From: Armatimonadaceae bacterium
GTDB taxonomy: Bacteria > Armatimonadota > Armatimonadia > Armatimonadales > Armatimonadaceae
Assembly (NCBI GenBank): GCA_030446525.1
Contig: JAUJNC010000221.1
Coordinates: forward strand, 1 to 8,953
Direction: 5' to 3'
DNA length: 8,953 bases
Shown here: positions 1-6,729 of the stretch, one piece after another
Position numbering within the stretch: position 1 is the first letter of the stretch
Layout: each line of letters starts with the position of its first letter
The notes under the pieces: model-generated
Told to the model about the DNA's origin: nothing
The model's input: the letters and a program-made list of their open reading frames with translations, nothing else
Databases searched by the model: none
Position numbers and translations under genes: made by a program

Positions 1-2
1 TC

Positions 3-200
3 CTGATCATCGTGTACCACGTGATCGCGCGCCGGGAGCCCTATCGCGAGCTCGGGGCGGACTATCTGGACTGCCAACGGCCAGCCGCGACCGCCGACCG
101 CCTGCTGCTACGGCTGCGCCAGCTGGGCGTCGCGGTGCAGGTTCTGCCATCGACGCGACCCCCGGATCAGGCCAACAACGCCCTCGTCGGGACAACGTGA
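3..200 (+). CDS. IS110-family transposase, C-terminal fragment (cut by window edge)
   Basis: The frame is open from the first bases to a TGA at 198-200 and gives about 65 residues. The stretch VYHVIARREPYRELGADYLD, followed by an Arg/Leu-rich TADRLLLRLRQLGV, matches my memory of the extreme C-terminus of IS110/IS116/IS902 transposases: a hydrophobic helix, then 'Y.ELG.DY.D', then 'RL.RRLE.LG'. These enzymes move IS elements through a DEDD catalytic domain and a C-terminal Transposase_20 domain. Only the tail after that domain is present, so catalytic residues cannot be checked. The last dozen residues (PPDQANNALVGTT) are not family-like and may be drifted sequence. The gene converges on folE2, 61 bp away. 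Whether the whole element is intact depends on sequence left of the window. The family call is from recall of the motif, not a search. Confidence 0.72.
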   Translation: MIIVYHVIARREPYRELGADYLDCQRPAATADRLLLRLRQLGVAVQVLPSTRPPDQANNALVGTT

Positions 201-207
201 GACGAGG
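182..207 (+). terminator. Candidate hairpin terminator after the IS110 transposase
   Basis: The arms CCTCGTC (182-188) and GACGAGG (201-207) form a perfect 7-bp stem with a 12-nt loop, followed by ATTTTC. The loop contains the TGA stop of the transposase fragment. The T run is short, so this is only terminator-like. It would act on plus-strand transcripts, but read from the other strand it could also end the folE2 transcript. Confidence 0.35.
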
Positions 208-261
208 ATTTTCAGGGTAGCGTCAGTACCCGCGGATGGCCCCAACGGACGATCGACGCGC

Positions 262-1077
262 CTACGGGCGATACCACTCGATGCGCGCGAAGGCGCTGTG
301 GTTGTGGATGCTCTCGTGGTTGACGACGTGGGCACGGAACCAGGCGACGCGCTCGTCGGCCTGGAGGCGCACGGCGACGGCGCGCACAATGTCCTCGACG
401 AAGGCAGGGTTGTCGTAGGCTTGCATGGTCACGTGGCGCTCGTCGGGGCGCTTGAGGAGCGGATAGACCGGCGCTGAGGCCGAGGCCTCGGCGATGTCGA
501 CCAGTTCCTCAATCCAGATCAGCGCAGGGTGGCCCCCTTCGTCACGCCCGCCGCGCACCTCGATCGTGACGTAGCCCCGCTGATTGTGCGCGCCGTAGTC
601 GCTAATCCCCTTGCTGCAGGGGCAAAGACTGGCGACCGGCACCCGTACACCGAGGACGAAGTCGTCGTCCCCGTCGTTGGCCTCGCCGGCGAACGAACAC
701 TCGTAGTCCATCAGCGCCGTCGCGCCGCTCACCGGCGCAACCCGCTCGAGGAAGTAGGGGAAGCGCACCTCGATCCGTGCGCGCTCGGCGTCGAGGCGCT
801 CCTTGAGGCGCCGCAAGATCGTCGGCAGGGTACGCATCGTCATCTCGCCGCGGTGCTCGTTGAGTACCTCGATGAAGCGGCTCATGTGCGTGCCTTTGCA
901 GTGGTGCGGCAAGCCGACTGACAGGCTCAGGTTGGCGACCGTCTGCTGCCGGCCGTGCGCGCGGTCGAGCACGACGATCGGGTAGCGCAGGTCGCTCACG
1001 CCCACCTGGTCGATCGGGATAGCACGCGCGTCCGGCAGATTCTGCACGTCCAGTAGCGGGGTCGTCACGATTGTCAT
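262..1077 (-). CDS. folE2: GTP cyclohydrolase FolE2 (type IB)
   Basis: This enzyme converts GTP to 7,8-dihydroneopterin triphosphate, the entry step shared by folate and queuosine synthesis. The protein has 271 residues, a normal length for FolE2. Family motifs are clear: LPHHCKGTHMSRF near residues 56-68, the LCPCSKGISDYGAHNQRG block at 151-168 with Cys152 and His164 in the places of the catalytic Cys and metal-binding His, EELVDIAEASAS near 190-201, LLKRPDE near 208-213, and HESIHNHSA near 254-262. It is not the unrelated type IA enzyme FolE. The ATG at 1077 is chosen because an AAAGG ribosome site lies just upstream and the N-terminus aligns with the family. It is the last gene of the queC-queD-queE-folE2 operon, 65 bp after queE. 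Type IB enzymes tolerate metals other than zinc and are often zinc-regulated; no Zur box was recognised here. Confidence 0.95.
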   Translation of the reverse strand: MTIVTTPLLDVQNLPDARAIPIDQVGVSDLRYPIVVLDRAHGRQQTVANLSLSVGLPHHCKGTHMSRFIEVLNEHRGEMTMRTLPTILRRLKERLDAERARIEVRFPYFLERVAPVSGATALMDYECSFAGEANDGDDDFVLGVRVPVASLCPCSKGISDYGAHNQRGYVTIEVRGGRDEGGHPALIWIEELVDIAEASASAPVYPLLKRPDERHVTMQAYDNPAFVEDIVRAVAVRLQADERVAWFRAHVVNHESIHNHSAFARIEWYRP

Positions 1078-1142
1078 GCCTGACCTTTCCCCGGCACCGA
1101 TGCCGGCTCGTCGCGCGAATAACGAGGCGCGCGGGTGCTACG
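1078..1142 (-). promoter_or_regulatory. queE-folE2 gap with hairpin beside the folE2 ribosome site
   Basis: This 65-bp gap is the widest inside the operon. It holds an inverted repeat at 1091-1106 (CCGGCA, 4-nt loop, TGCCGG) that directly abuts the GGGGAAAGG ribosome site of folE2 at 1082-1090. In the mRNA the hairpin could tune folE2 translation, or it may be chance in GC-rich DNA. A second imperfect pairing (CTCGT with ACGAG) lies around 1107-1126. No consensus promoter or Zur operator was recognised. Confidence 0.3.
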
Positions 1143-1871
1143 CTACCGTCCTCGGATCGCCCGCGCCCGTTGGCGCGCCTCGGCGACGGTGATCTGCTTG
1201 TTGTTGATCCCCTCGAGGGCGGTCACCGAGGGGTAAGCGTACTGGAGGCGCGGCCCGAACCGCCACACCGGATGCTCGGCGATGAGGTGCAGGGTCCGCT
1301 CGACCATCACCGGCCGCGGTGGGCAGCCCTCCGGCATCAGGCGCACGGGCAGGTGCACGTTACCCACCAGTTCCCGATGGCGCGCGAGATGTCCCAGGGT
1401 CACGGCGGGCTCGTACGCTTCGTCGACCACGTACTTCAGTTCGCTCGCCCGAGCGAGCACGTCGTCAGCGACCCGCCAGCCGGCAACCGCTTTGGGCGAA
1501 AGGGTCACCCAGCCGGGGCGGAGGTCTCCCTTGAACCCGAAGGCGCCCGACGTCTCGAGGTGGGTTTCTCGCTCGGGGAAGGCACCGTGCAGGGCTCCGA
1601 GCAGGACGTCGAGGTCGTGGATGAGGGGCTCGCCGCCGGTGACGACGAGGAGCTCCGACGCCGGGTACCCCCGGACGATCGCGAGGACCTCGTCGACGTG
1701 GAGGCGCGTGCCGCCCGCGTACCAGGTCAGCTTCGAGTCGCACCAGGGGCAGCCGACCGGACAACCTTGGAGGCGGAGAAAGACGGCGGTGCGCCCGGCG
1801 TGCTCCCCCTCGCCCTGGATGGACCAGAAGTGTTCGTTGAGCTGGTAGAAGCCCGCTCGCTCGCTCGTCAT
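1143..1871 (-). CDS. queE: 7-carboxy-7-deazaguanine synthase QueE (radical SAM)
   Basis: QueE rearranges 6-carboxy-5,6,7,8-tetrahydropterin to 7-carboxy-7-deazaguanine using S-adenosylmethionine and a 4Fe-4S cluster. The protein has 242 residues, typical for the family. The N-terminal motif FWSIQGEGEHAGR (15-27) precedes the cluster-binding CPVGCPWCD, with Cys37, Cys41 and Cys44 in CX3CX2C spacing. The SAM-binding TGGEP lies at 78-82 and HLETSGA follows near 103-109. The start is fixed by an ATGA overlap: the ATG at 1871 overlaps the TGA of queD by 4 bp, which implies translational coupling. A weak GAGG lies upstream inside queD. All key residues are present and the frame is unbroken. Confidence 0.95.
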   Translation of the reverse strand: MTSERAGFYQLNEHFWSIQGEGEHAGRTAVFLRLQGCPVGCPWCDSKLTWYAGGTRLHVDEVLAIVRGYPASELLVVTGGEPLIHDLDVLLGALHGAFPERETHLETSGAFGFKGDLRPGWVTLSPKAVAGWRVADDVLARASELKYVVDEAYEPAVTLGHLARHRELVGNVHLPVRLMPEGCPPRPVMVERTLHLIAEHPVWRFGPRLQYAYPSVTALEGINNKQITVAEARQRARAIRGR

Positions 1872-2230
1872 GCTTCGGCCTCGGCGTAGTTGTTGTCGGT
1901 CTCCCAGACCCGGACCCTGCGGTAGCGGGGGTCGCGGTCGCGGAGGGCCTGGAGGAAGACGAGGGCCAGGTTCTCGGTCGTCGGCGCCAGCTCGTCGAAG
2001 GGCGGCACAGCGTTGATCGTCGTGTGGTCGTAGCGGTCGTGGATCAACTCCGTCAGGTCGCGCTTGATCTCCTCAAAAGGTTTGACCACGCCACCGTCGT
2101 CGACGTCACCGGTCACGAAGGCCTCGACGCGATAGTTGTGGCCGTGGAGCTGCTCGCAGTGGGTGCCGCAGTCGGGCAGGAAGTGGGCGGCGGCGAAATC
2201 GATCTTGCGGCGCAGCGTGAGGGTGGGCAT
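1868..2230 (-). CDS. queD: 6-carboxy-5,6,7,8-tetrahydropterin synthase QueD
   Basis: QueD (a PTPS family member) converts dihydroneopterin triphosphate, the FolE2 product, to 6-carboxytetrahydropterin. From the ATG at 2230 the protein has 120 residues, the usual family size. This start is preferred over longer upstream in-frame codons because AGGAG lies at 2238-2242 and MPTLTLRRKIDFAAAHFL aligns with the family N-terminus. Zinc ligands are His16, His29 and His31 (LHGHNY). The catalytic Cys is Cys25 in CGTHCEQLHGH, with Asp68-His69 in YDHT and a substrate-binding Glu110 in VWET. PTTENLA near 83-89 is also conserved. It lies 31 bp after queC and overlaps queE by 4 bp. The frame extends upstream towards 2389, but that part overlaps queC and is not protein-like. 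Confidence 0.95.
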   Translation of the reverse strand: MPTLTLRRKIDFAAAHFLPDCGTHCEQLHGHNYRVEAFVTGDVDDGGVVKPFEEIKRDLTELIHDRYDHTTINAVPPFDELAPTTENLALVFLQALRDRDPRYRRVRVWETDNNYAEAEA

Positions 2231-2261
2231 GCTGGTTCTCCTGAAAAATTGTACCGGCGGG

Positions 2262-3002
2262 TCACGCGGGCAACGGGGCCGAATGGGTCGGGCGACGGGT
2301 GCGCGCGTCGGGGTGATAGGGCGCGGGATCGGTGAGCCTGTTCTCCGCGAAACCCTTGAGCCGCAGGACGCAAGCATCACACTGGCCACAGGCCGCGCCC
2401 GTCGGCGCCGGGTCGTAGCAGGTGCTAGTGAGGGCGTAGTCGACGCCGAGTTCGAGCCCCCGCCGGATGATTTGCGCCTTGGTGAGATCGATGAGGGGGG
2501 TGTGGATCGTGAGACGTTGCCGCCCTTCGACGCCAGCCTTGGTGGCGAGATCGGCCATCCGTTGGTAGGCCGCGATGTATTCGGGGCGGCAGTCGGGGTA
2601 GCCGCTGTAGTCGAGCGCGTTCACGCCGATGAAGATGTCGTTGGCGCCGAGGACCTCGGCCCAGGCGAGGGCGAAGGAGAGGAAGATCGTGTTGCGCGCC
2701 GGCACGTAGGTCACGGGGATACCGTCGCCCATCTCGTTGAGGCCGCGGCCCTTCGGCACGGCGATGTCGTCGGTCAGGGCGGAACCGCCGAAGTGTTGCA
2801 GGTTGAAGTCAGTGATGACGTGCTGGGCGACGCCGGCCCGCGCAGCGATCCGGCGGGCCGCCTCGAGCTCAAACTGGTGGCGCTGCCCGTAGCGGAAGCT
2901 TAGTGCGTAAGGGTCGAACCCCTCTTGCTGCGCGATCGCGAGGGTCGTCGTCGAGTCCAAGCCGCCGCTCAAGAGTACAACGGCCTTGGGCTTGGGGGCC
3001 AT
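2262..3002 (-). CDS. queC: 7-cyano-7-deazaguanine (preQ0) synthase QueC
   Basis: QueC uses ATP and ammonia to turn 7-carboxy-7-deazaguanine into preQ0. The protein has 246 residues, slightly longer than the usual 220-235. The PP-loop SGGLDS is at 12-17, with RYGQRH at 37-42, the [18 protein letters not shown] block near 99-116, the [12 protein letters not shown] substrate motif at 131-142, and a zinc site made by Cys195, Cys205, Cys208 and Cys211 (CGQCDAC). The C-terminal stretch after residue 225 is low-complexity, rich in Pro and Arg. The start at 3002 has a strong AGGAGGTGA at 3006-3014. It is the first clearly intact gene of the operon; a possible small gene ends 16 bp upstream. The product preQ0 is the common precursor for tRNA queuosine, for 7-deazaguanine DNA modifications and for some natural products. 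Confidence 0.95.
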   Translation of the reverse strand: MAPKPKAVVLLSGGLDSTTTLAIAQQEGFDPYALSFRYGQRHQFELEAARRIAARAGVAQHVITDFNLQHFGGSALTDDIAVPKGRGLNEMGDGIPVTYVPARNTIFLSFALAWAEVLGANDIFIGVNALDYSGYPDCRPEYIAAYQRMADLATKAGVEGRQRLTIHTPLIDLTKAQIIRRGLELGVDYALTSTCYDPAPTGAACGQCDACVLRLKGFAENRLTDPAPYHPDARTRRPTHSAPLPA

Positions 3003-3005
3003 CCT

Positions 3006-3014
3006 TCACCTCCT
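3006..3014 (-). promoter_or_regulatory. Strong ribosome binding site of queC
   Basis: Read on the minus strand this is AGGAGGTGA, a near-perfect anti-16S match. Its GGAGG core sits 6 nt before the queC ATG, which supports that start. Confidence 0.8.
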
Positions 3015-3018
3015 GCCC

Positions 3019-3288
3019 CTAGCGGTTGGGGCGCGATCGGGTCGCCGCCGTGCGCGGGTGGAGTTGCTCCATCAGCCAGGCGGGCTGGTCCATGCCGAGG
3101 GAGCTGCGGATCGCACCGGGGGAGGGGCGAGTCGGGCATCAGCACGCCCGGGTCGTCGCTTCGCCCCTATCGTGGGACGCCGGCACAGCTCGCCGCGGGC
3201 TTGCAATCTGCTCGTCGGACAGGCCGATGCGCGCCAGGTAGCCCCGGATCCCACCCGCGACACGCCGCGCTACCTCGACGAGCGCCAT
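3019..3288 (-). pseudogene. Possible small gene ahead of queC, with one in-frame TGA
   Basis: From an ATG at 3288 a single frame runs 89 codons to a TAG at 3019-3021, broken only by a TGA at 3139-3141 (codon 50). The first part begins MALVEVARRVAGGIRGYLAR and continues IGLSDEQIA; the second part contains GMDQPAWLMEQLHPR. Third codon positions are mostly G or C on both sides of the stop, as in the real genes nearby. It ends 16 bp before the queC start, as an operon member would. I do not recognise the protein. The TGA is flanked by a TGC Cys codon on each side. It may be a nonsense-mutated small gene, two short chance ORFs, or the product of one base error. No good ribosome site precedes 3288. 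Confidence 0.33.
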
Positions 3289-3397
3289 GGTGAGATCCGG
3301 GGCAGACTAGGGCGTGTCTGACGAATCTTCCCGTCATTGGCGGTCTGGAGGGCGCGTACGTACTTCTGCGAGACGCGCCGTGCGACCGTAACATTCC

Positions 3398-3419
3398 GCC
3401 GCGCTTCTAGAAGCGCGGC
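3398..3419. repeat. 22-bp perfect palindrome
   Basis: The sequence is GCCGCGCTTCT followed by its exact reverse complement, with no loop. It lies 32 bp before the start of the IS1182 relic and about 110 bp upstream of the candidate small gene on the other strand, in a 160-bp gap with no gene. It could be an operator for a dimeric regulator, an IS-end or REP-like hairpin, or a bidirectional terminator. No T run follows, which argues against a terminator. Confidence 0.55.
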
Positions 3420-3450
3420 CTAATCCTCGCGTACACTTCCTGCGGAGTTC

Positions 3451-4816
3451 ATGGGGACGCGCGCGGCCGAGGTGGAGCGGCCTGGGGCAAACCACCCGTA
3501 TCTCGACTTCGTCGCTGGTACCTGGGTTCCTGGCGGCCCATCAGATCACCTCTTCCGAGATGAGGATTTCGCGGCGCTGCGCCCAGGCGGCGGCCGGCCG
3601 AGCGTGCCCCCGAGCCTGCTGGCGCCGCGCTGGTAGTCGTCAACCAGGCGCGCGCCGACTTCGATCTGCGCTGGAAGGTCGCGCTGGGCGTCCGCGCGAG
3701 CACGCTCCATCTTCCGCGCGCAGATGATCGCTCTTCCGCCAGAGCCTGGCCTTCGCCCGCGAAGGTGGGCTTCGCCCACCGCCGCCCTGGACACCGCTTT
3801 CGGCCGGGGCGCGGTATCAACCTCCTGTCGTCGCCGTGCGCGCCCTGGCCACGCAACGCGCGGCCAGGCGTGGGCGGCGGCGCGCGGACTTGATACTGCG
3901 GCGGCAGGGCGATCGACTGGGACGACCCGGCCGCGCGCCGGATTATCCTGCAGGCCGTCGTCCGACGCCGACCGCCTGCAAGCACAGATGAGCACCGCCG
4001 ACGCGGTGCGCGAGGCGGCGGACGGCGGCGCGGAAGCGACATTGGTGGACGATGCCGCCATCGAGAGGGTGAGCCCGGACCGAGGGTGGTCGCGGTCCAC
4101 GCTCCTGGCGCAGCGGCGAAGCGGTTCGATGGGAGGGCGATCGCCGTGGCGTAGCTCATCCTCGCCGCAGCGGTCCTGCCCGGCAACGCGCAGGACCACG
4201 AGGAAGTTCTCAAGCAGGCCGAGGCGAATCGCGGTGCGCTCCGACTGCGCCTCTGGGGATCCTCGCCGACGAGCAGCGGCGCCAAAGGCGACTACTTCCC
4301 CAAGGACGACTTCCGCATCGATCTGGCGAGTGGCACTGCCCGGCGGGGCAGTGCCGGACCGTCGCCGCCATCGGCTCCGGCGCTACGGCGCGCCCGGCGT
4401 GGCGCTGCGCGCGTTCCGCTTGCGCTCTGCGAACCCGCTGCGGCCACGCTGCGTGCGGGCGCGCCCAGGACGCGGGCGGCTGGTCATGCTCCCGAGCGCT
4501 GCTCGGGCGTTCCAGCGCCCGGCCTTCGCCCCGTACCGCCGGCTCGGCAGGTGGACGAGGATCGCCTGGCGCGACTGATGCAGCTGGGCGTGCGCCAGGC
4601 GCGTGCCGCGCGAAGACGCTCTGCCAACTCCTCTTGGCCGCCACGGTCGCCAATCTGACGCTCGTGGCGACCAACGTCGGACTGCAAGCCGCGCCTCCGA
4701 CACTCATGCCTTCGCCCTCTTCAGGGCGGTGCTTGCGATTTGACTTCGGCACCACCAACCGCCTGCGCTCCTGTCGGCTCGCCGCCAACTGGAGGTTTCC
4801 GGCCGCGCTTCTATAG
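3451..4816 (+). pseudogene. IS1182-family transposase relic, many frameshifts
   Basis: Pieces of one DDE transposase appear in order across all three plus frames. They are: HLFRDEDFAALRPGGGRPSV (frame 1, before a stop at 3634-3636); RADFDLRWKVALGV (frame 3, near 3654); LFRQSLAFARE (frame 2, from 3731); ALDTAFGRGAV with the first catalytic Asp (frame 1, from 3784); AIDWDDPAARRIILQAVV (frame 3); DADRLQAQMSTADAVREA (frame 1); AKRFDGRAIAVA, an in-frame TAG at 4152-4154, then AAVLPGNAQDHEEVLKQAEA (frame 3); KGDYFPKDDFRIDLASGT (frame 3, from 4284); CPAGQC (frame 2, from 4337); RLARLMQLGVRQAR (frame 3); and AKTLCQLLLAATVANLTLVA (frame 2). This order and spacing match IS1182 transposases of 500-560 residues. 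About 1.37 kb is present, so there are net deletions. It cannot be functional. No terminal inverted repeats were identified. Confidence 0.85.
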
Positions 4817-4955
4817 CATGCGCCGGTACCGCGCCCAGTCGTAGCCGCCGGCTTCAGCGCGCCGGCACGCCGCCTGGTAGTCGTCGACCAGCTAGTGGGC
4901 GCTCCGCGCGGAATCTCCGATGATCGTGGCACCCCGTTCGCCAACACGCTTTGTA

Positions 4956-5229
4956 TCATGTGGCCGTGACCGCGCGCCATCCGGTGATATCGGCGGCAGG
5001 GCGATCATCGCCTTGCTCCAGCCCTGCAAGCACGGTGAGCAGGTAGACCTCGTCCAGGGCGGCGCGGAAGCGCTTGGTGGCGATGCCGCCTTTGGCAGTG
5101 CGCTCCTCCAGGTGGAGGGCGAAGTGGCGTAGTACCGCCAGTTCTCGGCGCCGTCGCGGTGCGCTCCCGGCTCTGGTCCTCGCCAAAGGCGACATCGAGG
5201 GTCCAGTGGACCTGATTCTCGATCCCCCT
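4956..5229 (-). pseudogene. ISAs1-family transposase, C-terminal remnant with frameshift
   Basis: The minus strand at 5161-5229 encodes GIENQVHWTLDVAFGEDQSR plus Glu-Arg, the signature of the ISAs1/H-repeat family, in which the IEN Glu is the last DDE residue. The protein continues in a different frame at 5025-5144 as LAVLRHFALHL, then TAKGGIATKRFRAALDE and YLLTVLAG. The frameshift lies near 5145-5160. The open frame then runs on as non-family sequence to a TGA at 4956-4958. Upstream of 5229 only vague similarity remains, so about three quarters of the gene is lost or unrecognisable. It faces the IS1182 relic tail to tail, with 139 bp (4817-4955) between them in which I see no gene. Confidence 0.8.
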
Positions 5230-5546
5230 AGTGGCTGCGAACCGCGTCCCGGGCGCCGGCCGCCGTCGGCGGCCGATACTCGCCCCGCCCGGCGTGACGG
5301 ACGAGCCTGGGTGGCGCTCGTGGTCGGCACCGGGCCGAAAACACGCCGGCACGCCGGGCGGCGAACGCCGCCCGGCGTACGGCAATCCTCCTTCACGGGC
5401 GGGCGGCACCGCTGGGCCCGGATGGCGCCCCGGGCTCCCTTTCCGTCACGAGGTATAGGGGCGCCGCCATCCTGGCACATCGCCGCTTCGCGGTCCCCCC
5501 CAAACCGGCAACTCTCCGGCAAGTGCGAATTATCAGTGCTCAAGGC
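5230..5546. other. Gene-free stretch between the ISAs1 relic and queG
   Basis: No convincing coding sequence was seen. The part nearest 5230 may be drifted ISAs1 sequence, since a faint Pro/Gly/Ala-rich stretch precedes the GIEN motif on the minus strand. The stretch includes a strong hairpin at 5351-5378 and a C7 run near 5495. It becomes AT-richer after about 5500, leading into the promoter of queG. Confidence 0.5.
5351..5378. repeat. Hairpin with 13-bp perfect arms and a 2-nt loop
   Basis: ACGCCGGGCGGCG at 5351-5363 and its exact reverse complement at 5366-5378 are separated by AA. The flanks GCCGGC and TACGGC add partial pairing. It resembles a REP-type or IS-end hairpin in the debris zone. 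No T run follows, so a terminator role is not supported. Confidence 0.5.
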
Positions 5547-5552
5547 TATAAT
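5547..5552 (+). promoter_or_regulatory. Consensus -10 box for a leaderless queG transcript
   Basis: A perfect TATAAT lies in GC-rich DNA exactly 6 nt before the ATG at 5559. Transcription would be expected to start on or beside the A of that ATG. No Shine-Dalgarno sequence precedes the ATG, and a clear -35 box is not seen at the usual spacing. This is the arrangement known for leaderless genes in several GC-rich bacterial groups. Confidence 0.55.
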
Positions 5553-5558
5553 GACCTT

Positions 5559-6671
5559 ATGGACAGCGTTACCCTCGCCGCCGCGCATCGGGCGTACCAG
5601 CTAGGGCTGCATGTCGTGGGCATCGCGAGCGCGAGGGCCTTCCCGGAGGTCGAGGAGACGCTCGTCTTTTTATCCGAGCCGGGCTGATGGACAGGCTGCC
5701 TGGTTCACCGAGGATCGGGCGCGCTTTTCCAGTGCCCCCACAACCTGATGCCCCAGGCGCGCTCGCTGATCTCGGTCGCCGCCAGCTATCTCATGCCTGA
5801 ATCGGACGGGGGGGGCGGACCGCGCGGGCGGATCGCGCGCGCGCTACGCGTGGAGCCGCGACTACGAGGTGCTCAGGGGCGCCTGGCCAGCTCATCGAAT
5901 TCCTGCGCGAGCGGGTGCCGGACGCTCGGTGCGCGGCGATCGTCGACACCGGGCGCCTGGTCGACCGCGCGGTGGCCCGCCGCGCCCGTGGGCTGGTACG
6001 GCAAGAACACCAATATCCTGACCCTGCGCTACGGGTCGTGGGTGTACTTGGGCGAAATCTTGACGGACATCGCCCTCCCCCCGACCGACCGACACGCCGG
6101 AACTGCGGCCGCTGCACGGCGCCTCGTGGCGTGCCCCACGGGGGCGCTGATCGCGCCCGGCGTCATCGATAACCCCGCTGCATCTCGTTCCTGACGATCG
6201 AGAATCGTGGGCCGATCCCCGCAGGTGCGGCCCCTAATCGGCGATTGGATCTTCGGCTGCGACATCTGCCAGGAGGTCTGCCCGGTCAACCACCGCGCGG
6301 AGCCAGGCCGCCCCGGACCGCCCGTCGTGGAGGCCCGCCCGGCCCTGATCCCGTGCTGCGTCTCGGCGAAGAGGAGTTTCGCCGGCGCTTCCGCCACACG
6401 GCCCTCGCGCGCCAAGCGGCGCGGGCTGGTGCGCAACGTCGCCGTTGCCCTCGGCAACGTCGGCGACCTCGGCGCCGTACCTGCCCTCGGCGAGGGCCTT
6501 GGGCGACGAGGAGCCGATCGTGCGCGGGCATGTCGCCCTGGGCCCTCGGGCGCATTGGCGGTCCCCGCGGCGCGCCGGCACCTCTTCAGCGCGCTGGCGG
6601 GCGAGACGGACAGGTGGGTCCGTTCGGAAATCGACCTGGCCCTGGCCGAATGCGACGAGGCTCGCCGCTGA
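5559..6671 (+). pseudogene. queG: Epoxyqueuosine reductase QueG, frameshifted relic
   Basis: QueG reduces epoxyqueuosine to queuosine in tRNA using cobalamin and two 4Fe-4S clusters. The whole family layout is present but scattered over frames: MDSVTLAAAHRAYQLGLHVV (5559 on, stop at 5685-5687), then WFTEDRARFS, PQARSLISVAASYLMP (5751 on), VDTGRLVDRAVARRA with the conserved Asp (about 5942-5986), GWYGKNTNILTLRYGSWVYL (5991 on), NCGRCTA (6101 on), ACPTGALIAPGV (6129 on), CISFLTIENRGPIP, RPLIGDWIFGCDICQEVCP (second cluster, Cys codons at 6258, 6267 and 6279), and a HEAT-repeat tail with GLVRNVAVALGNVGDLGAVP and RSEIDLALAECDEA up to the TGA at 6669-6671. At least eight frame changes are needed, including one near a G8 run at 5808-5815. 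Total length fits the 370-380-residue family, so small indels, not large losses, broke it. queA follows after 58 bp. Confidence 0.9.
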
Positions 6672-6729
6672 TCGACACCTCGCCCCGGTCGGCAGCCAAA
6701 TTGAGCATCATATTGACCAGGAGATGACC

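Noticed and set aside
215..231. GGGTA / TACCC stem between the IS110 tail and folE2
   Set aside because: It has only five pairs and no proper T run; the neighbouring 7-bp stem at 182-207 is the better terminator candidate.
1071..1889. A 272-codon plus-strand ORF over queE
   Set aside because: It lies opposite queE in the shadow frame, has no ribosome site, and shows no recognisable motif.
2136..2903. A 255-codon plus-strand ORF over queD and queC
   Set aside because: It is antisense to two genes with complete family motifs and has the composition of a GC-rich shadow frame.
3003..3450. A preQ1 or other riboswitch upstream of queC
   Set aside because: I looked for the short preQ1 aptamer pattern (stem, C-rich loop, A-rich tail) on the minus strand and did not find it.
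3810..3900. Imperfect inverted repeat CGCGGTATCAA / TTGATACTGCG with an inner CCTGGCC / GGCCAGG stem
   Set aside because: Both arms lie in transposase relic codons and the arms are short with a long interval, so no element boundary is supported.
3449..4285. A 278-codon minus-strand ORF over the IS1182 relic
   Set aside because: It is explained as the complement of transposase codons; repeated LVDDYQ-like words in minus frames are shadows of the plus-strand sequence.
3899..5006. A 16-bp exact repeat, CGGCGGCAGGGCGATC, at 3899-3914 and 4991-5006
   Set aside because: The first copy is explained by IS1182 codons (GRAIDWDDPAARR). In GC-rich DNA one 16-bp match without flanking similarity is weak evidence.
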